Assembly: GCF_010233585.1 (NCBI RefSeq)
Contig: NZ_CP045997.1
Span: 8,332,149-8,396,148 of the forward strand
Length of the DNA: 64,000 nt
Origin: Spirosoma endbachense
GTDB lineage: Bacteria > Bacteroidota > Bacteroidia > Cytophagales > Spirosomataceae
Reading direction: 5' to 3'
Below are positions 1 to 8,610 of the stretch, one piece after another (position 1 is the stretch's first letter; every line of letters starts with the position of its first letter). The position numbers and the translations under genes were made by a program. The notes under the pieces were generated by a model that did no database searches, was not told the origin of the DNA, and saw only the letters and a program-made list of their open reading frames with translations.

Positions 1-546
1 GTGGGCAGTGGGTTCAGCTATCTCATCCCAGCCAACACCTTCACCGATTCGGAGACACCTGCCAGTCTAACCCTGTCGGTCAGTAGTCTGCCCGCTGGAT
101 TGAGCTTCACCGCTCCGGCTACCATCTCGGGAACGCCCTCCACTACCGTCGGATCGCCTTTCACCATCACCGTGAAAGTCACCGATCCGGGTTCATTAAC
201 GGCCACCACAACCCTGGTGCTCACCGTCAGCCCTGCTCCTATCGTGAATACCGCCCCTACGGTGGCTAATGCTATCCCGCCCCAGTCGGCCACGGTGGGC
301 AGTGGGTTCAGCTATCTCATCCCAGCCAACACCTTCACCGATTCGGAGACACCTGCCAGTCTAACCCTGTCGGTCAGTAGTCTGCCCGCTGGATTGAGCT
401 TCACCGCTCCGGCTACCATCTCAGGCACGCCCTCCACTACGGTCGGATCGCCTTTCACCATCACCGTGAAAGCCACTGATCCGGGTTCATTAACGGCCAC
501 CACAACCCTGGTGCTCACCGTCAGTCCCGCCCCGATTGTGAATACA
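1..546 (+). repeat. Tandem repeat, 294-bp period (about 1.9 copies)
   Basis: The sequence starting at base 1 begins again at 295, with only a few substitutions (for example near 180, 424 and 475). The period of 294 bp equals 98 codons, so copy-number change keeps the frame. The first unit is probably preceded by more copies upstream of the window. Confidence 0.95.
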
Positions 547-1677
547 CCTTTCGCCATCACTGCGGTAACCACGGTGACTTGTGTGACGGTCACCACAGGG
601 CAGCGGCAGGTGAGCTTTACCCCGCAATATAGCGGCCTCTCGGGACAGCCTATCTCCTTCTCGGTGGTCAATGAACTAGCGGCAACCACTAATCCGGGGC
701 CCTACACGCTCACCCTCTACACCGACAATCCGGTTATCAACCTACGAGCAGTGCAAACCGGAACACCCGGTGAAGTGGGCTTTGGCTATAACTGGCTGGC
801 TGCCTGCGATGCTACCCAACCACCTCCGACCAGTCCTTTCGCCATCACAGCAGTAACCACGGTGACTTGTGTGACGGTCACCACAGGGCAGCGGCAGGTG
901 AGCTTTACCCCGCAATACAGCGGCCTCTCGGGACAGCCTATCTCCTTCTCGGTGGTCAATGAACTAGCGGCAACCACTAATCCGGGACCCTACACGCTCA
1001 CCCTCTATACCGACAATCCGGTTATCAACCTACGAGCAGTGCAAACCGGAACACCCGGTGAAGTGGGCTTTGCCTATAACTGGCTGGCTGCCTGCGATGC
1101 TACCCAACCACCTCCAACCAGTCCTTTCGCCATCACGGCGGTAACCACGGTGACTTGTGTGACGGTCACCACAGGGCAGCGGCAGGTGAGCTTTACCCCG
1201 CAATACAGCGGCCTCTCGGGACAGCCTATCTCCTTCTCGGTGGTCAATGAGCTAGCGACAACCACCAATCCGGGGCCCTACACGCTCACGCTCTTCACCG
1301 ACAATCCGGTTATCAATCTGCGAGCCGTGCAGACCGGAACACCCGGTGAAGTGGGCTTTGCCTATAACTGGCTGGCTGCCTGTAATACAGGTGCCCGTCG
1401 GGGAACGGCAGAAGCAGCCGAGCCATTGACGGTGACCGTATTAGGCAATCCAGTGTATGGCGAAACACTACGACTGGAAGTGCGTGGCGCACAAAATCAA
1501 TCTCTGAGGCTATGCGTTACGGATGCGGGTGGACAGGTAATCACGGAACAGCTGACACAGGGACAATTACCCGTGGAGCAGCACAGCATGAAGCTTCGGG
1601 AGCAATCGAACGGGCTATTACTGTTGCGTGTCAGTACACCGACTCAATCGGCAATTATTAAACTTATTAAACAGTAA
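1..1677 (+). CDS. Secreted repeat protein with T9SS C-terminal sorting domain (5' partial)
   Basis: The reading frame is open from base 1, and the GTG there lies in the middle of a repeat unit, so the true start is upstream of the window. The visible 558 residues hold one full and one nearly full copy of a 98-residue putative-Ig/cadherin-like repeat (about residues 1-182). Next come three copies of a 96-residue repeat with two cysteines each (from residues 183, 279 and 375). A C-terminal domain of about 85 residues matches the type IX secretion sorting-domain pattern: beta-rich, an NPV-type opening, a GLLLLRV strand and a basic end. Such proteins are exported through the Bacteroidota type IX system and often anchored at the surface. 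Adhesin or surface polymer binding is an inference; no catalytic domain is visible. The repeats are nearly identical in DNA. Confidence 0.85.
   Translation: MGSGFSYLIPANTFTDSETPASLTLSVSSLPAGLSFTAPATISGTPSTTVGSPFTITVKVTDPGSLTATTTLVLTVSPAPIVNTAPTVANAIPPQSATVGSGFSYLIPANTFTDSETPASLTLSVSSLPAGLSFTAPATISGTPSTTVGSPFTITVKATDPGSLTATTTLVLTVSPAPIVNTPFAITAVTTVTCVTVTTGQRQVSFTPQYSGLSGQPISFSVVNELAATTNPGPYTLTLYTDNPVINLRAVQTGTPGEVGFGYNWLAACDATQPPPTSPFAITAVTTVTCVTVTTGQRQVSFTPQYSGLSGQPISFSVVNELAATTNPGPYTLTLYTDNPVINLRAVQTGTPGEVGFAYNWLAACDATQPPPTSPFAITAVTTVTCVTVTTGQRQVSFTPQYSGLSGQPISFSVVNELATTTNPGPYTLTLFTDNPVINLRAVQTGTPGEVGFAYNWLAACNTGARRGTAEAAEPLTVTVLGNPVYGETLRLEVRGAQNQSLRLCVTDAGGQVITEQLTQGQLPVEQHSMKLREQSNGLLLLRVSTPTQSAIIKLIKQ
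547..1389 (+). repeat. Tandem repeat, 288-bp period (three copies)
   Basis: Copies start at 547, 835 and 1123, each with a PFAITAV-type beginning, giving a period of exactly 288 bp (96 codons). They differ at only a handful of bases, mostly silent, plus a few changes such as Gly to Ala before the YNWLAAC motif and Ala to Thr in the third copy. Confidence 0.95.
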
Positions 1678-1685
1678 GCCTTTCA

Positions 1686-1730
1686 ATCCGTCATGGGACC
1701 CATTTACCAGAAATGGATCCCATGACGGAT
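1686..1730 (+). terminator. Stem-loop after the repeat-protein gene
   Basis: Arms of 20 nt at 1686-1705 and 1711-1730 pair with one mismatch around a 5-nt loop. It begins about 10 bp after the stop codon. There is no clear T-tract, so it may be a terminator or a palindromic repeat element. Confidence 0.65.
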
Positions 1731-1743
1731 AACTCATTTCCGT

Positions 1744-2430
1744 ATGAAAAATCGTTTTTTTCGCTTACCATTCGCGTTCGACCTAACGCGTTTGGTCGCT
1801 GATCTGGAAGCATGTCGAACGGTTGAATGGCCTCAACATTTCAATAAAACTGATTATTCCGGGCAATGGAGTAGTATAGCCTTACGATCAGCATCGGGAG
1901 CCGAAACAGATATTCGGGCTCACCCCGGTGCCTATCTCGATACGCCGTTGATGCAAGACTGCCCTTATTTTCAGTACATTCTGGATCTTTTTGACTGCCC
2001 GAAAGTATCGGTTCGACTCTTAGCGCTGGCTCCCGGAAGCCGTATTCATGAACACCGGGATTCGCAAACCAGCTATGAATATGGATTTTTCCGGATTCAC
2101 ATTCCCATCGAAACGGGTAATGATGTTGCGTTTCGGGTCGATGGAACGGTATTGCCAATGGCTGCGGGTGAATGCTGGTATGCTAACTTCGACCTTCTCC
2201 ACAGCGTTCTTAATGATGGTCGCTGCGATCGTGTGCATCTGGTGCTGGATTGTCGGCGAAACGCGTGGTCGGACGAATTGTTTGAAGAAGCCGGATATGA
2301 CTTTTCGGAAGAACAGCGCAGTCATCAACCGTCACCTGCCATGAAGCAGCGGATCATTGCCGAACTGAACCGTCAGAATACGGAAACCGCCCGAAAGTTA
2401 ATCGATCAACTGTCTACTGAACCGGACTAA
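1744..2430 (+). CDS. Aspartyl/asparaginyl beta-hydroxylase-like protein
   Basis: The 228-residue protein resembles the aspartyl/asparaginyl beta-hydroxylase family of Fe(II)/2-oxoglutarate dioxygenases. The expected metal site is visible: H104-x-D106 in the stretch IHEHRD, then a distal His153 in LLHSVLNDG, with Arg163 placed to bind 2-oxoglutarate. The double-stranded beta-helix core covers roughly residues 85-172, and the last 50 residues are charged and helical. There is no signal peptide, so it is probably cytoplasmic. The substrate is unknown; bacterial relatives hydroxylate peptides, free amino acids or lipids. It starts shortly after the palindrome of the preceding gene, so it probably has its own promoter. 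Confidence 0.8.
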   Translation: MKNRFFRLPFAFDLTRLVADLEACRTVEWPQHFNKTDYSGQWSSIALRSASGAETDIRAHPGAYLDTPLMQDCPYFQYILDLFDCPKVSVRLLALAPGSRIHEHRDSQTSYEYGFFRIHIPIETGNDVAFRVDGTVLPMAAGECWYANFDLLHSVLNDGRCDRVHLVLDCRRNAWSDELFEEAGYDFSEEQRSHQPSPAMKQRIIAELNRQNTETARKLIDQLSTEPD

Positions 2431-2560
2431 CCCTATCAGGTATGGTAACCAATCGAACCGACCAATCTTTCGAGCTGGTTTACCAGAGTAGGCCATGAGC
2501 GTAAAGCGTTAACCTTGCAAAAATGAAAATCTAGTTCTCACATTTTCAGCCTTTTAGCGA

Positions 2561-3031
2561 ATGAATGATCCGCACCTGAGCCGGATTTACGATTTTCTGC
2601 ATGAGATAGGACTTGATGTCGTCGAGACTACGATCACGGAATCGACTTTTTTGCCGGGTATTCTGATTGATCATGGAACCCTGAACGTTTCTCCCCTGCA
2701 ACTGATCTCGCCCGGCGATGTGCTGCATGAAGCCGGTCACATCGCGGTAACCCTTCCAGCCGAGCGCTATCTGCTCCATAACAACATCACGCATGAACGC
2801 CCGGACAAACAGGGCGACGAACTGGCCGTATTACTCTGGACCTTTGCGGCCTGTCATAAACTAGGATTGCCCTACGACGTTGTGTTCCACCCCGAAGGTT
2901 ACAACGGGCAAAGTCAGTGGCTAATCGATATGTTCAGCAACAGAAACTATGTTGGTTTGCCCTTGCTGGTTTGGATGGGAATGACAGCGGAAAGCTCATT
3001 TCCCACAATGATCTATTGGCTAAGGCAATAG
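2561..3031 (+). CDS. Small hypothetical protein with HExxH motif
   Basis: This 156-residue protein is not recognised by name. It carries an HEAGH sequence at residues 56-60, the zinc-binding HExxH signature of many metallopeptidases, after a segment with a conserved-looking PGDVLHEAGH context. A possible third ligand is one of the acidic or His residues at about 78-110. No signal peptide is present; the end is hydrophobic and aromatic (about residues 128-154). The length and the early HExxH recall compact ImmA/IrrE-type or minimal gluzincin folds, but that is inference. It follows the hydroxylase gene by 130 bp on the same strand. Confidence 0.7.
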   Translation: MNDPHLSRIYDFLHEIGLDVVETTITESTFLPGILIDHGTLNVSPLQLISPGDVLHEAGHIAVTLPAERYLLHNNITHERPDKQGDELAVLLWTFAACHKLGLPYDVVFHPEGYNGQSQWLIDMFSNRNYVGLPLLVWMGMTAESSFPTMIYWLRQ

Positions 3032-3102
3032 GCATATGTGTTACAGATGATATGCCAAACGAACGGCACACCATCTATAACACACTCACCAACCGGCTCT
3101 AG

Positions 3103-4599
3103 CTACTTCTGGGCAACTTTTTCTTTCTTAGCGGGAAGCAGATTGCCAACGTTGTCGCGGATCGACCATAAAAAATCGACTTTAAGTTTACCCGTAAAAT
3201 AAGGGTCTTTCATTGACAGGTAGGTATCGGCGATGTAATCGTCCTCCTGGCTCCCCTCGCCAGAAAAAAAGGCGGCTAAAGCGTGGCAACTCATGCAGTT
3301 TGTCTGAACCCCTACATTATTGACAACCAGTTTACCATTGGTCATAACCTTCGCTTCCCGGAAAAATGTAGACTCATCGAATCCTGCTTCCAGATACGGG
3401 TTATACGCATAGATCGATGTGCCTATATTGTTACCGCCTACTAGCGGCTGGTTCGGATTTATAAACGTGTAGGCAATGGCCATTGCGTAATGACGGGCAG
3501 GGCCTATGAGTTGTTTTGGTCGGCTGTCGGCAATGGCACTGGAACTGGGCAGTGGAGGCTTATCAGCATTGGGAGCCCACCAGAACGTTTGCCAGGTCCA
3601 GCGCTTTGTTTCTCTTGAGGTTACGTGCATCGCCAGTAAAATAGCAACATCGCCCTCCCTGGCCGATTTAAGATTAAAATCTTCACTTAACTGGCGGGCC
3701 GTTTCCTTGTCAAGATTGAAATGAACAAAATCGCTGACATTGTAAGTCGTCTGCGGAGTTGGGCCTTTTCCATCCCTGTCGATGCTTCCATCGCCTTTAC
3801 CCCGATTCGATAAGTCAATATAGACATAACCCGGCCACTGATCGGGGCCATAGGGTATCGGTGTTTTAGGCGGACCACTCCAAACTTTAAGCTTGTAATA
3901 GCCATTTTTCAAACTATCCTGCGTAATGATCTGAAAAACAGGCTTGGTCGTAATGGAGGTGTTCGGAAAATCCGGAACGTCGGTCTGACCATTATTCAGC
4001 ATGGTTTGCAGCGTTGTAGAATCATACAGCGTGTTTTTGATGGTAAACTCAGCCGCCGATGGATCGTATTTCACAAAAGCCAGAATGCGATCTGCTTCTG
4101 TCGTAGGGATCTGAGCGTTCGTCTGTAGCCGTCTGTGTTTTTTGGCATGTATAAGCTGATTAGGTACATGCAATCGGCCGCGTGTTCGTTTCATGTTCGC
4201 CAATTGGAGCGATTTATTCACTTCCCGGCCTTTAATCGCCTGGGTTATATCGTCGGGCGTGAGCCAGGTTTCGAAGACCCGTAAATTTTCACCGTTATAG
4301 GTCTCGCCAGAGTTCATGTTCAGGGCAGTCCAAATGCCCCAGCCATGTACGTAGATATTTTTCAACTCATTCCCATCAATCCACTTGTCGACGACGGTTT
4401 CTGCTTCCGGAAATTTGAAGCCGGGAATGCCAGGATCTGGCAAAGAAACGGGCTTGATCGGTACACCGGGCATTTCGGCAGATGCCATAGTCGCATTAGC
4501 TGTCCCCTCTTCTTTCGTTTCCTGCTTTGCGGATTGACCGCATTGCAACAGTAGCAAACCCACCGATACAACCAGACCTGTTAACACTATTTTTTTCAT
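3103..4599 (-). CDS. Haem-binding (cytochrome c-like) lipoprotein
   Basis: This 498-residue protein starts with a lipoprotein signal (hydrophobic segment then LLLLQCG, Cys20). One CxxCH haem-attachment site, C435-M-S-C438-H439, lies near the C-terminus. The long middle region (about residues 50-430) has no fold I recognise. It is predicted to sit in the outer membrane or face the periplasm and carry one covalent haem. It lies 22 bp downstream of the lipase gene on the same strand, so the two are probably co-transcribed. Related large single-haem proteins in Bacteroidota and Myxococcota are mostly uncharacterised. An electron-transfer or redox-sensing role is inference. Confidence 0.75.
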   Translation of the reverse strand: MKKIVLTGLVVSVGLLLLQCGQSAKQETKEEGTANATMASAEMPGVPIKPVSLPDPGIPGFKFPEAETVVDKWIDGNELKNIYVHGWGIWTALNMNSGETYNGENLRVFETWLTPDDITQAIKGREVNKSLQLANMKRTRGRLHVPNQLIHAKKHRRLQTNAQIPTTEADRILAFVKYDPSAAEFTIKNTLYDSTTLQTMLNNGQTDVPDFPNTSITTKPVFQIITQDSLKNGYYKLKVWSGPPKTPIPYGPDQWPGYVYIDLSNRGKGDGSIDRDGKGPTPQTTYNVSDFVHFNLDKETARQLSEDFNLKSAREGDVAILLAMHVTSRETKRWTWQTFWWAPNADKPPLPSSSAIADSRPKQLIGPARHYAMAIAYTFINPNQPLVGGNNIGTSIYAYNPYLEAGFDESTFFREAKVMTNGKLVVNNVGVQTNCMSCHALAAFFSGEGSQEDDYIADTYLSMKDPYFTGKLKVDFLWSIRDNVGNLLPAKKEKVAQK

Positions 4600-4621
4600 G
4601 ACGTTTGTGTTTACAAGCCGC

Positions 4622-5689
4622 TTAGACTACCGATTGGAGTAAGGCAAAACTTCTGAGTTTTGCCGTCGTAGCCGATAACTGGGTAGCACTCAACAGGTTC
4701 AGGTAGTTAGCTCCTCCGTGTTGCCAGAGTGCCTCCAGCCCGAATAAAACATCGTCAATCGGGCTGAGAGTAGCCCCCGCTGTTGCGGGACCAAACAGGA
4801 TCTGACCTGCCAGTTTTATTACACTTTGCTGGGCATCCGTACCAACCTGCGTGTAGTTTTTACCACTAATCTGACTCTGTGCCCAGTTAATGGTCGATTG
4901 AATATCGGGCGGGCAGTTAACAAACGGCGGGTAATACGTTTCAATAGTTGAAAGCGATGCCCATGCATTCGGTACGACATCAAGGTCATCGTATACCCGG
5001 TATGCCGTACTGATTCCTGCATTGTCTGTAAACAGACTATTATAGTAGGTAGCAAACGAGTTATTCCCGGCAGAAGGCGCAGCAAATGTGTATACTTTCA
5101 GATTGTCGGCACTACCCAACCCCGTCGATGAAGCCAGAGTTGGAGCCAATACGGAAGCCAGACAACCACCCAGGCTATGCCCCGTAACGTAAATATCGGA
5201 CTGAGAAGCGGCCTGTTTCAGAAACGTTAGCACATCTGTTTGCTGATTGGATGGATCGACGCCCGTTACGGAGGTTAGCTGGGTCAATCCCCAATAGGTA
5301 CCCCAGGCAATCTGAACGTCAATATTGTTGGCAGGGGCAAAAGGCACCAACGCAAGAACGGCCGTAAGGTCTTCAATCCAGTCCAGAACAAACGTCCAGG
5401 CCGTTCCACGAATCACAACGGCATACTGACTGGTCGTTGCATTATTTGCCACATACAGCATATTGCTCCGGTCATCATTCAAACCAGGCCCCCAGGCAAC
5501 CTGCCAGTCGGAATAAGCCGAATTCTGTAAAGCAGCGTTGATATCAGTTCGCATCCGGGCAGCCTGAATAGCGGGCGTTGTATCGGTTGGTAACGGATTC
5601 TCGTCGATGTAGGCCAGCGTAGAAAGGGTCATAGTCAATTGGGCTTCGGCCAGATTGTACCCTGTTGCAAAAGAGGACGTCGTTGACAT
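4622..5689 (-). CDS. Lipase class 3 family protein
   Basis: This 355-residue alpha/beta hydrolase resembles fungal-type class 3 lipases. The nucleophile elbow GHSLGG places the catalytic serine at Ser172. The DLDVVP stretch (about 235-240) supplies the likely catalytic Asp237. A His in the WQHGGANY segment near the C-terminus is the likely third triad member. The segment VVIRGT (about residues 91-96) matches the usual oxyanion strand of this family. No signal peptide is visible, so export is uncertain. It is the first gene of a probable two-gene unit with the haem lipoprotein. The acyl-ester substrate cannot be inferred. Confidence 0.85.
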   Translation of the reverse strand: MSTTSSFATGYNLAEAQLTMTLSTLAYIDENPLPTDTTPAIQAARMRTDINAALQNSAYSDWQVAWGPGLNDDRSNMLYVANNATTSQYAVVIRGTAWTFVLDWIEDLTAVLALVPFAPANNIDVQIAWGTYWGLTQLTSVTGVDPSNQQTDVLTFLKQAASQSDIYVTGHSLGGCLASVLAPTLASSTGLGSADNLKVYTFAAPSAGNNSFATYYNSLFTDNAGISTAYRVYDDLDVVPNAWASLSTIETYYPPFVNCPPDIQSTINWAQSQISGKNYTQVGTDAQQSVIKLAGQILFGPATAGATLSPIDDVLFGLEALWQHGGANYLNLLSATQLSATTAKLRSFALLQSVV

Positions 5690-6792
5690 AAGGAAGTTGT
5701 GGTTAGATGAATAGATGGTTAATTTGTAAGAGCATGTGCACGAGCAGTGCGAATACGGCTCGATCGCCCCATAGACGCCTGATAATCAAGCAAAACGACA
5801 AATTCTGGGCATCGAAATAACCCATAGGCAGGAACCAGCTTATCAGAAAATTGGGATCGGGTATCGCTGTACCCAAAAAGGCGGTCGAGTTATCTGTAGG
5901 GGAATATTCTGAACAACCGATGTTCATACCTGGTCAAGCTACCAGACGACCAGAAGTGAAATTATGTGCTTAAAGGGGAGCCAAGAGCCCTGGCTGTCAA
6001 AATAGACACCAGTAGTAAACGCAGATTGATACGAACCAGTGGGCAGGCAAGTCAATGACTTGTCGCGAAGAATCACCAGATGGCAATTCGTTAATTCATC
6101 AATGGGGCCGGATGATCGGGCTTGTAAGCAGGTGAAGGCATGGCGAACAGGGCGTGTTAGTGAATGAACTAATGTGGGGTAGGCACTTCGTTTCCTGACT
6201 ATTTTCACCGCTTACTAATCTCACTTGCCGATTTAATTCCTGTAGAAACGAAGTGTAGTAAAAGTAGAATAAGCTAAAGTACTAAGCAACTATTTAATGG
6301 TATTTTATCCAGAAATGGCATCTTTTTAGTGAACAAATTAATTAAACGGTTAATATTTAATTTTCAATATAAATATCTCATAAACAATTTCAAGTCAATA
6401 AAATGAATCTTTAATCTTGTGCAAAACTGTCTATTTTGGCCTGCATTTAACTAAAAGTTGGGCAACATATGAAGTTGCCATAACAAGGCTTAACCTTAAT
6501 TACACCTACAAGAAAAAAACAGATAAAATTTTCAGAAATTCGTATCTATCAACTGAATAGTGAGAGGTTTACCGGCTTCACCACTCGTTAGAAAGCGAAT
6601 TAAATTGTTTGAGAGGTATCGTTCTTATGCCACAACAACTCTATTTTTATAGTAGCCAGATTATAGTTCAATTTTTCAAAAAAATAATTAAAAAAAGACT
6701 AAGTGTTTTTGTGTTCTTTACAGTCTCTAAGTAATAAATACCGCTCTCGGAAATAGACAACTCCGTGTTTTTTACCAAGCGACGGTACAGAA
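5690..6792. other. 1.1-kb intergenic region, no convincing gene
   Basis: Between the divergent lipase and sigma-factor genes lies 1.1 kb, AT-rich from about 6240 onward. Minus-strand open frames at 5703-5927 and 5939-6208 have no recognisable protein character. A short inverted repeat (6461-6466 with 6474-6479) is seen. The region must contain the sigma-factor promoter, but I cannot point to a clear one. Confidence 0.6.
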
Positions 6793-7497
6793 ATGAACGA
6801 TCGGCTTCATTCACCAATAGAGATGGGACAAATCTGGCAACTAACTCAGCATCAATCAGCAGAACAACCATCCGGTTTGGCTCTAGAAGAAACTGGCCAT
6901 AACCCTGACCAGCAGGCACGATGGGACAACGAATTGTTTCTTCGGAAAACCTTTGAACAGAATGCGGATGCGGGCATTAGCCTCCTGTTCCGCCAGTATT
7001 ATGCCCTGTTGTGCAGCCATGCCATTCGGTATGTCTCCTCCAAAGCCATCGCCGAAGATATCGTTTCGGATATCTTCTACGAGTTTCACGCCGATCTTCG
7101 GTATCAATCCATTACCACTTCCTACCGCGCCTACTTATTTACTGCCGTGCGAAACCGGGCCTTCGATCACGTTCGGGCTGAGATGCGCCACACCACCTCG
7201 CTCGATAAAGCCGACTCGATTGCCGCCCACATCACCCAAAGTCCCGACTCGATTACCCAGTATGAAGAGTTGTACCACGATGTGGAGAATGCCATCAATG
7301 CCATGCCTCTCAAACGGCGTCAGATTTATGTGATGCACCGCTTTGAAGGGAAGAAATACCAGGAGATTGCCGATGAGCTGCATCTGTCGCTTCGCACCAT
7401 CGAAGCCCATATTTATCAGGCTATGCGCCAGATTCAGAGCACCTTAAAAGACAAATGGTTACTCACTTTATATCTAATCGTCCAGTTTTTGAGCTGA
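6793..7497 (+). CDS. RNA polymerase ECF sigma factor (FecI-like, Bacteroidota type)
   Basis: This 234-residue protein has the two-domain ECF layout. Sigma-2 spans roughly residues 55-130, with LFRQYYALLCSHAIRY, AEDIVSDIF and the YLFTAVRNRAFDH region. Sigma-4 spans about 170-225, with an RRQIYVMHRFEGKKYQEIA helix-turn-helix and a TIEAHI recognition helix. The N-terminal 50 residues are longer than usual, so a later start is possible, but the next in-frame ATG would leave only a short extension. The gene directly precedes fecR and an STN-type SusC, the standard cell-surface signalling order: substrate binding at SusC is relayed through FecR to release the sigma factor. It probably drives the downstream polysaccharide locus. 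Confidence 0.9.
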   Translation: MNDRLHSPIEMGQIWQLTQHQSAEQPSGLALEETGHNPDQQARWDNELFLRKTFEQNADAGISLLFRQYYALLCSHAIRYVSSKAIAEDIVSDIFYEFHADLRYQSITTSYRAYLFTAVRNRAFDHVRAEMRHTTSLDKADSIAAHITQSPDSITQYEELYHDVENAINAMPLKRRQIYVMHRFEGKKYQEIADELHLSLRTIEAHIYQAMRQIQSTLKDKWLLTLYLIVQFLS

Positions 7498-7570
7498 ATA
7501 CCTATTTTTTAGCGACATGACTAAGTATTTTTTCTTATAAAATCGTCATGATGCTACTAACGATCTCAAC

Positions 7571-8590
7571 ATGAAAAATCAGGTATCGAAAGAAACGCTC
7601 TTCAACTACTTTGCCGGCCGGGCAACGGCTTTGCAAAAACAGGCTATTGACGAGTGGGCTAGAGAGGAAAGTAATCGGGAATTCTTTTTCGAGTGCCTGG
7701 CTAGTTGGGAAAGCCAGAATCCGCAATTTATGGCAGACGCCAATGCCGCCTTCAAACGGCATCGGCAACGGATGGCGACTCAACCTGTAGCTCAGACAGA
7801 TACGACTCAACTACTAGCAAAAGATACAGCCACAACGCGTCGGTTAAATCCTACCTGGCTTCGCTGGATGATAGCCGCATCTGTTAGCGCGGTACTCCTC
7901 CTGCTGGGCGGGCTTCTCTTTAAAGATACACTCCTGTTTGCCACCCACAGAACCGCCTTCGGGGAAACCCGTAGCCTGACCCTCGACGATGGCAGCCACG
8001 TCACGCTCAATGCCAACTCCTCCTTACGCGTACCCCGATTTGGCTTCGGCCGTAAAACCCGTCATGTGGCTTTAGTGGGCGAGGCCGATTTCGACATCAA
8101 ACACCTGGTTGACGATCAACCCTTTGTGGTCCAGACCAATAAAAATTTCGAGGTACTGGTGCTGGGTACTCAGTTTCTGGTCAATACCCGCGAGCAGGGT
8201 ACCAAGGTGGTGCTCAACAAAGGCAAAGTCCAGCTGAAGTATCAGGAAGGAACGACCAGCAAACAATTGACCATGAAGCCCGGCAATCTGGTCACCTTCG
8301 ATCAGAAAGGCCATATCAGCCTCCGACAAACCCCTAAACCTCAGGACTATACCTCCTGGAAGGAGCATCGGTTTGTCTTTGATGGAACTACGTTAGCCGA
8401 GATTAGCGGTTTGTTTGCCAGCAATTATGGCATCCAGGTTCAGATCCCGGATAAAGCGTTGACGCAGTGGACGATTTCGGGGGCTTTCACGGCCTACAGT
8501 GCCGCCGAGTTGATGGAGACCCTGGCGAGTGCGTCCAATCTGAGTTATCGACAGCAAGGTGATACGATTATCATAACCCAAGCTCATTAA
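7571..8590 (+). CDS. FecR-family anti-sigma factor
   Basis: This 339-residue inner-membrane protein has a cytoplasmic N-terminal segment (about 1-95) that would bind the sigma factor. One transmembrane helix follows (about 97-117), then a periplasmic FecR domain (about 125-225, with the LDDGSHVTLNANSSL pattern) and a C-terminal DUF4974 domain (about 265-335), which contacts the STN domain of the cognate SusC. It lies 73 bp after the sigma gene and 20 bp before susC, so the three are probably one signalling unit. Some Bacteroidota FecR proteins are cleaved during signalling; no cleavage site can be judged here. Confidence 0.92.
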   Translation: MKNQVSKETLFNYFAGRATALQKQAIDEWAREESNREFFFECLASWESQNPQFMADANAAFKRHRQRMATQPVAQTDTTQLLAKDTATTRRLNPTWLRWMIAASVSAVLLLLGGLLFKDTLLFATHRTAFGETRSLTLDDGSHVTLNANSSLRVPRFGFGRKTRHVALVGEADFDIKHLVDDQPFVVQTNKNFEVLVLGTQFLVNTREQGTKVVLNKGKVQLKYQEGTTSKQLTMKPGNLVTFDQKGHISLRQTPKPQDYTSWKEHRFVFDGTTLAEISGLFASNYGIQVQIPDKALTQWTISGAFTAYSAAELMETLASASNLSYRQQGDTIIITQAH

Positions 8591-8610
8591 CCCAAAACCT
8601 ACTACAAACT

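Noticed and set aside
18..1268. Minus-strand open frames inside the tandem repeats
   Set aside because: They recur with the repeat period and are mirror images of the real plus-strand frame, with no protein-like character.
5703..6208. Two short minus-strand open frames in the gap before the sigma factor gene
   Set aside because: Neither has a recognisable domain, signal or start context; composition is not gene-like.
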